Made by a program: the position numbers and the translations under genes
Assembly: GCF_014839805.1 (NCBI RefSeq)
Contig: NC_051120.1
Location: 6,758,001-6,822,000, forward strand
Reading direction: 5' to 3'
Length of the DNA stretch: 64,000 nucleotides
Source: Manduca sexta
Taxonomy: Eukaryota; Arthropoda; Insecta; Lepidoptera; Sphingidae
Shown: positions 60,357 through 64,000 of the stretch, piece after piece
Layout: each line of letters begins with the position of its first letter
Numbering within the stretch: position 1 is the stretch's first letter
Notes under the pieces: model-generated
Databases searched by the model: none
The model's input: only the letters and a program-made list of their open reading frames with translations
What the model was told of the DNA's origin: nothing

Positions 60357-60546
60357 CGCTGGCCTAGTGCGGATTGGCAGACTTCTCATACTTCCGAAAT
60401 TCAAATGGAAATCTTCTTAAGTATTTAGATTTCCTCACGATGTTTTCCTTTGCCATATAACTTTAAAAAAGTCAGAGATGGGTTTTGAACCTGCGATGAT
60501 TCGTCTCAGTAGTCGTTCTACTTCCAACTAGGCTATTGCCGCTTTT
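60357..60546 (-). repeat. tRNA-derived SINE, family B (3'-truncated, diverged)
   Basis: The minus strand reads 'agcggcaatagcctagttgg' (box A), 'atcgcaggttcaaaacccat' (box B), 'ggcaaaggaaaacatcgtga', and 'caatccgcactaggccagcg'. The 3' end is missing. Confidence 0.75.
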
Positions 60547-61480
60547 TAATAAACAACTCTTATATTTTTGATAAATAAAATCGATATTGGGCGATTAATC
60601 TAGTTATTATTATGGTAAGTCCTATTTTCGCTAATTAGTAGCCACATTCACACTGTCTGGTCATCAGGACCTGCCACAACCAAATAACAGTTCCACCTTA
60701 TTTACTTTATCAAGATTTAGCTAAGACTTCATTCCATCGGCATACGTCACGTATTGCTTAATGGCATGGGTGATTAGACCGTCTGGAGGGGTCTAAGGAC
60801 ACTTAGTTCTGCGCAAGCGCACCGTACTTGGTGACGTCTTATCGTGATGCGTTGCCACTCACTTTCGATACAACGTCCTTGTAAACTATTGTAGTTTTTG
60901 CAAATACTATTTCTTAGAAAAAAATGTTTATGCGGCAGTGACGTATATGATTTAAAATAATAGGCAACTGAATTTTTTTCTTTTCAATGTTTTGATAAAT
61001 TTCATAGTGATTTATTAAAATAGTATTGATAATTTGCAAAACCGGTTTAGCTTTTATAGGCTTGTATGCGTTTAACGCGTTTCTGTCACAATCGATGTGT
61101 CCTCGGCTTTGCTATGTCCAAACGTAATGTAATGATTCTTTTATAATTAAGTTACGAAATATAGCTCACGACCACTGCCAGTTATTTGTATATGGCCAGT
61201 TATATGTGGACGATCAGCAAAGGTCGTAGTGTAGTAGAATTTACGAATTCGTGTGTGCTAATTCCTAACGACTAACGTTTGCCTTGGACCGTCGAAAAAT
61301 TAATTGAAAGAAACTTCAAATAAACGTACTGTTTACATTCTCTTTGGATAAAAAAAAAATAAACTTAAAATAAAGGTTTCCAGTAAAAAATCATAAGTTT
61401 CGAAATTTGAAAATTAAAACTGTCGAAATTATATAATTGAAAAGCGTTCGAAGTTTGAAAACTTATCGGGAATTAACAAA
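60547..61480. promoter_or_regulatory. Upstream region of the 61481 exon
   Basis: No repeats are recognised. 60770-60880 and 61170-61300 are less AT-rich. At 61444-61460 lies GCGTTCGAAGTTTGAAA, 37 bases before the ATG; a near-identical GCGTTCGAAACTTGAAA lies at 63346-63362 upstream of the paralogous exon. This may be a shared promoter or 5' UTR sequence. The transcription start is unknown. Confidence 0.35.
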
Positions 61481-61667
61481 ATGGAGTTAACAAAAGTGTG
61501 CTACATTTGGACGCTGCTATCGTTTTTGTTATTCCAATGTCTGATGGAAGGATCCAGTCAACAGACTTCTTTCGAACTGCCTGTTCAGCTAGTTGGATTT
61601 CCTTTCATCATCATGGCAGTTAGATTAACAAACTTCGTGAAGAAATTGTCTTATGCGTTAAGTCCAG
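61481..61667 (+). CDS. First coding exon of an uncharacterised secreted protein, copy 1
   Basis: ATG at 61481 in the context AACAAAATGG opens 62 codons plus one base. Residues 1-27 form a signal peptide (hydrophobic core YIWTLLSFLLFQCLM, likely cleavage after MEGSS). The mature start is QQTSFELPVQLVGFPFII, followed by MAVRLTNFVKKLSYALSP. The exon ends in phase 1 at 61667, before the donor GTAATA. The intronic readthrough stops soon after. The exon at 63508 encodes a paralogous sequence with the same phase. The mature part is amphipathic with three basic residues; I do not recognise the family. No second exon was found before 63508, so it may be a tandem gene, or an alternative first exon of one gene. 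Confidence 0.7.
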
Positions 61668-62233
61668 GTAATATTTTTTTTTTAAGTTTTTGAGTATAAG
61701 CATGCATGCCATTTTTGTTTTTTTTTTTATTCGTTAGCAAAAGTTACGACCTGCCATTGTATGTTTTTTTCAGTTAGGTATAAAAAATGTATTAATATTC
61801 CAGAACCCAAAGTAAGGAAGGTATTTTAATATAAATATGAAATCGTTGTATTAATATTTGATACTGTAATATTTGAAAAGGTCAAGCAATCGAATTACGC
61901 TTTCAAACCTAGATTTTAATATGCGTGTTGCATACAAGGCTGTATATTTAATGTGATTGTGTTTTAACATTTTTAAGGTTTATTTTATTGTGGACTAAAA
62001 AAAATATCCAACTTTTTAAAAATCGTTAAACGTTTTATTTATAGAATAGGGTATTATTGATGTTTCAATCGGAATAACATCAAACACAATAATATAAAAA
62101 TAAATGCAAGTTAAAAATCTTCCAAAAAACACTACAATAAAAAAATATTAGACATTATATTCGGTTTATTAAGAAATTATTAAAACACAAGCAATGTCAT
62201 CTTTCTAGTTGGCGTTTTATGTGTATATTCAAA
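61668..62233. other. Probable intron, AT-rich
   Basis: It follows the donor at 61668. A polypyrimidine stretch is present, but no acceptor plus homologous exon was identified. Confidence 0.4.
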
Positions 62234-62898
62234 TCTATACTATTATATAAAATTGAAGAGTTTTTATTTTTGTTTGAACGCGAAAATCTCAGGAACTACT
62301 GATTCGAATTAAACAATCTTTTAGTGTTGGATGGCCCATTTATCGAGGAAGGTTGTGCGCTATTTAACATCACACTCTGACCAATATGAGCGGAGCATCA
62401 ATGAAAAATGTTGCAAAAAAGGAAAATTTATTCTTCTGGAGCGCTTCTGTTGCGTGCGCTGCGTAAATGGATACAGTTACGCAATTATGTATGATGGAAT
62501 TGTTCCTCTTAAAAAGTTCTAAAAATAAGTCCGTTATAGAATGTGCCCCTTTTTAGGTTGACAAAATATAACGCTTTTATGGTAATCAAATATATTATAA
62601 CGGGCTGATGTCTCTGTATCATAAATATTAAGTAAAAATTTATATGGGGGTCTCTATTAGAGCAACAGAATCCAAAACAACATTTTTTAGATTTTTTTTG
62701 TCTGTATGTTTGTACACGCATATCACAAAAACTACTGTACGGAATTGCATGAAGTTTTCACCGATGTATAGGCAGAGGTTTACGTTGAAATATAGGGCGT
62801 TTAAAAAACAAAATTAATTTAACCCCGGGAAAATCTAAAGCGGGACATTTATGCCGGAAAAGCTATTCCACGCGGGTGAAGGCGCGAGTAAAAGCTAT
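62234..62898 (+). mobile_element. Helitron-like element, ~665 bp, 3' end mutated
   Basis: It starts TCTATACTATTATATAAAATT after an A and ends near AAAGCTAT at 62898, where CTAG would be expected. A GC-rich terminal region 'cacgcgggtgaaggcgcgag' precedes the end. Internal text ('acgcgaaaatctcaggaac', 'gatggcccatttatcgagga', 'gttacgcaattatgtatgat') is a very common lepidopteran repeat from memory. The frames at 62331-62522 and 62509-62721 are inside it and not genes. Confidence 0.65.
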
Positions 62899-63507
62899 TA
62901 AAATATGTTTTTAGGAGTCGGTGGTTAATTTAAATTGAAAATATTTTTATATATTTGTAAGTTATTTAATTAGCTGGCAATTGCTATGACATCTTTCTTT
63001 TGGACACGTTTACTTAAAAATTAATTTATAAATTACTCGTGTCTAATGATAAACCTTACTGGTTATTTCGGTTATTCATTAAGTTAATTGCCTTTATTGC
63101 CGTAAACGTTAACTAATTAAATAATTAACACTATTATGAATCATTGATGAAAAAAAGTTTAAGATGAAGCCAAGGCAACTTTTTTGAATGCCTATGAGAG
63201 CTATTATGACATAACAAATTCGATTGACCTACTAATGTAAAGTGCGATAAAGTTGCAGCACCGGACGGGGAAGGCGTTACGTTTCTTGTCACGTACACGT
63301 TTTTGCAGTGCTATCTTAGCCGCTCGACAAGATAGTTGAGCACACGCGTTCGAAACTTGAAACGCAAACACGCGGGAAATTCAAAAAAAGAACGTTTTGT
63401 TATGTCATAATGTGAATTGCGCAACGATTGTTTACTGTTACACGCGAACTATTGTATTTTAAAATTGCCTTTTAGATTTGTGGTTGGTGGTTACGAATAA
63501 AATAACA
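62899..63507. promoter_or_regulatory. Upstream region of the 63508 exon
   Basis: 63240-63400 is GC-richer and non-repetitive ('gcagcaccggacggggaagg', 'gctcgacaagatagttgagc'). It includes GCGTTCGAAACTTGAAA at 63346-63362, shared with the copy 1 upstream region. It probably holds the promoter and 5' UTR. No splice site is needed between it and the ATG. Confidence 0.4.
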
Positions 63508-63673
63508 ATGAATAGTAAAATTGCATTCGTAGGTTTGGTGGCGTCTCTATATTTGATAAATTGTCAGGAAACGCCTTTTGAGTTGCCAGTACAGTTAATA
63601 GGTTTTCCTTTCATAGTGGGCAGCGTGAAATTGACGAACTTTTTTAAGAAACTGTCGTATTCTCTTAGTCCAG
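63508..63673 (+). CDS. First coding exon of an uncharacterised secreted protein, copy 2
   Basis: The ATG at 63508 (AATAACAATGA) is chosen because it gives a compact signal peptide ([16 protein letters not shown], cleavage likely near CQ); the frame also extends upstream to a TTG at 63478, which is unlikely as a start. The mature part [17 protein letters not shown], then [18 protein letters not shown], aligns without gaps with copy 1 from FELPVQL on, about two thirds identical. The exon ends in phase 1 at 63673, by alignment with copy 1; the donor GTTGGT is weaker than usual, and a GTATTT five bases later (63678) is an alternative. The rest of the gene lies beyond the window. Confidence 0.7.
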
Positions 63674-64000
63674 GTTGGTATTTTTTTTGGTAAGGTTTAT
63701 TCCTTTCATGTATATAGCAACCTTTAGTTTAACAATGTGTTAGTTTATATATCCAGATATGTTATACATTATTTGCTCATAAACGAAAAATATTTCTACG
63801 AAACATGTTACTTAATATATGATATTATTAAATTAAATAGGTATACATAAAACATATTTGACAATGAGTACTTTATGTAACACAAAATATACTTTACATG
63901 GATTACCTTATTTTTAGCGTCAAAATATTTAATACTCATAGATACTAGTACTTTGAAAGTAAAAACAAATTCACTGGTCACGCTTGGAGACAGTGACATT
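63674..64000. other. Probable intron continuing past the window
   Basis: AT-rich, following the donor. Minus-strand frame 63808-63999 is cut by the window edge and has no domain. Confidence 0.4.

Noticed and set aside
62331..62522. 63-codon frame as an exon of the neighbouring gene
   Set aside because: It lies wholly inside a Helitron-like repeat and opens with a non-ATG codon.

Overview
The window looks like AT-rich intergenic or intronic DNA from a moth or butterfly. The basis is the repeat content: two families of tRNA-derived SINEs, Helitron-like elements running TC...CTAG between A and T, LINE 3' ends with (TGA)n tails, several inverted-repeat elements and one BEL/Pao LTR retrotransposon. 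I recognise these repeat types from memory of lepidopteran genomes; no search was run. No rRNA, tRNA gene, CRISPR array or bacterial-type operon was seen.

Layout. 1-2390: repeat fragments and unassigned DNA. 2391-8543: a complete BEL/Pao retrotransposon with a 5-bp target duplication, two near-identical LTRs, an intact gag-protease frame, and a pol region carrying RT, RNase H and integrase that is broken by single-base frame slips. 8544-47800: long non-coding stretches sprinkled with SINEs, Helitron-like elements (17120-17414 and 38198-39292 are the best bounded) and long-TIR elements (25738-26040, 28146-28888). 47813-49882: a compact repeat complex made of a 130-bp-TIR element, an eight-copy tandem array built from an internally deleted SINE, and a further transposon fragment. 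49883-56800: mostly unassigned, with SINEs.

56828-63673: the only convincing host-gene signals. Three plus-strand first coding exons each begin with a signal peptide and end at a GT donor in phase 1. The exons at 61481 and 63508 are clearly paralogous (shared FELPVQL-GFPF, LTNF-KKLSY-LSP). They are either first exons of tandem duplicated genes for a secreted protein, or alternative first exons of one gene whose remaining exons lie beyond the window. The protein family was not recognised.

The retrotransposon genes form one replication cassette (capsid, protease, RT/RNase H, integrase) flanked by a tRNA-Ile-like primer site and a polypurine tract. As sequenced it cannot make a full-length Pol.
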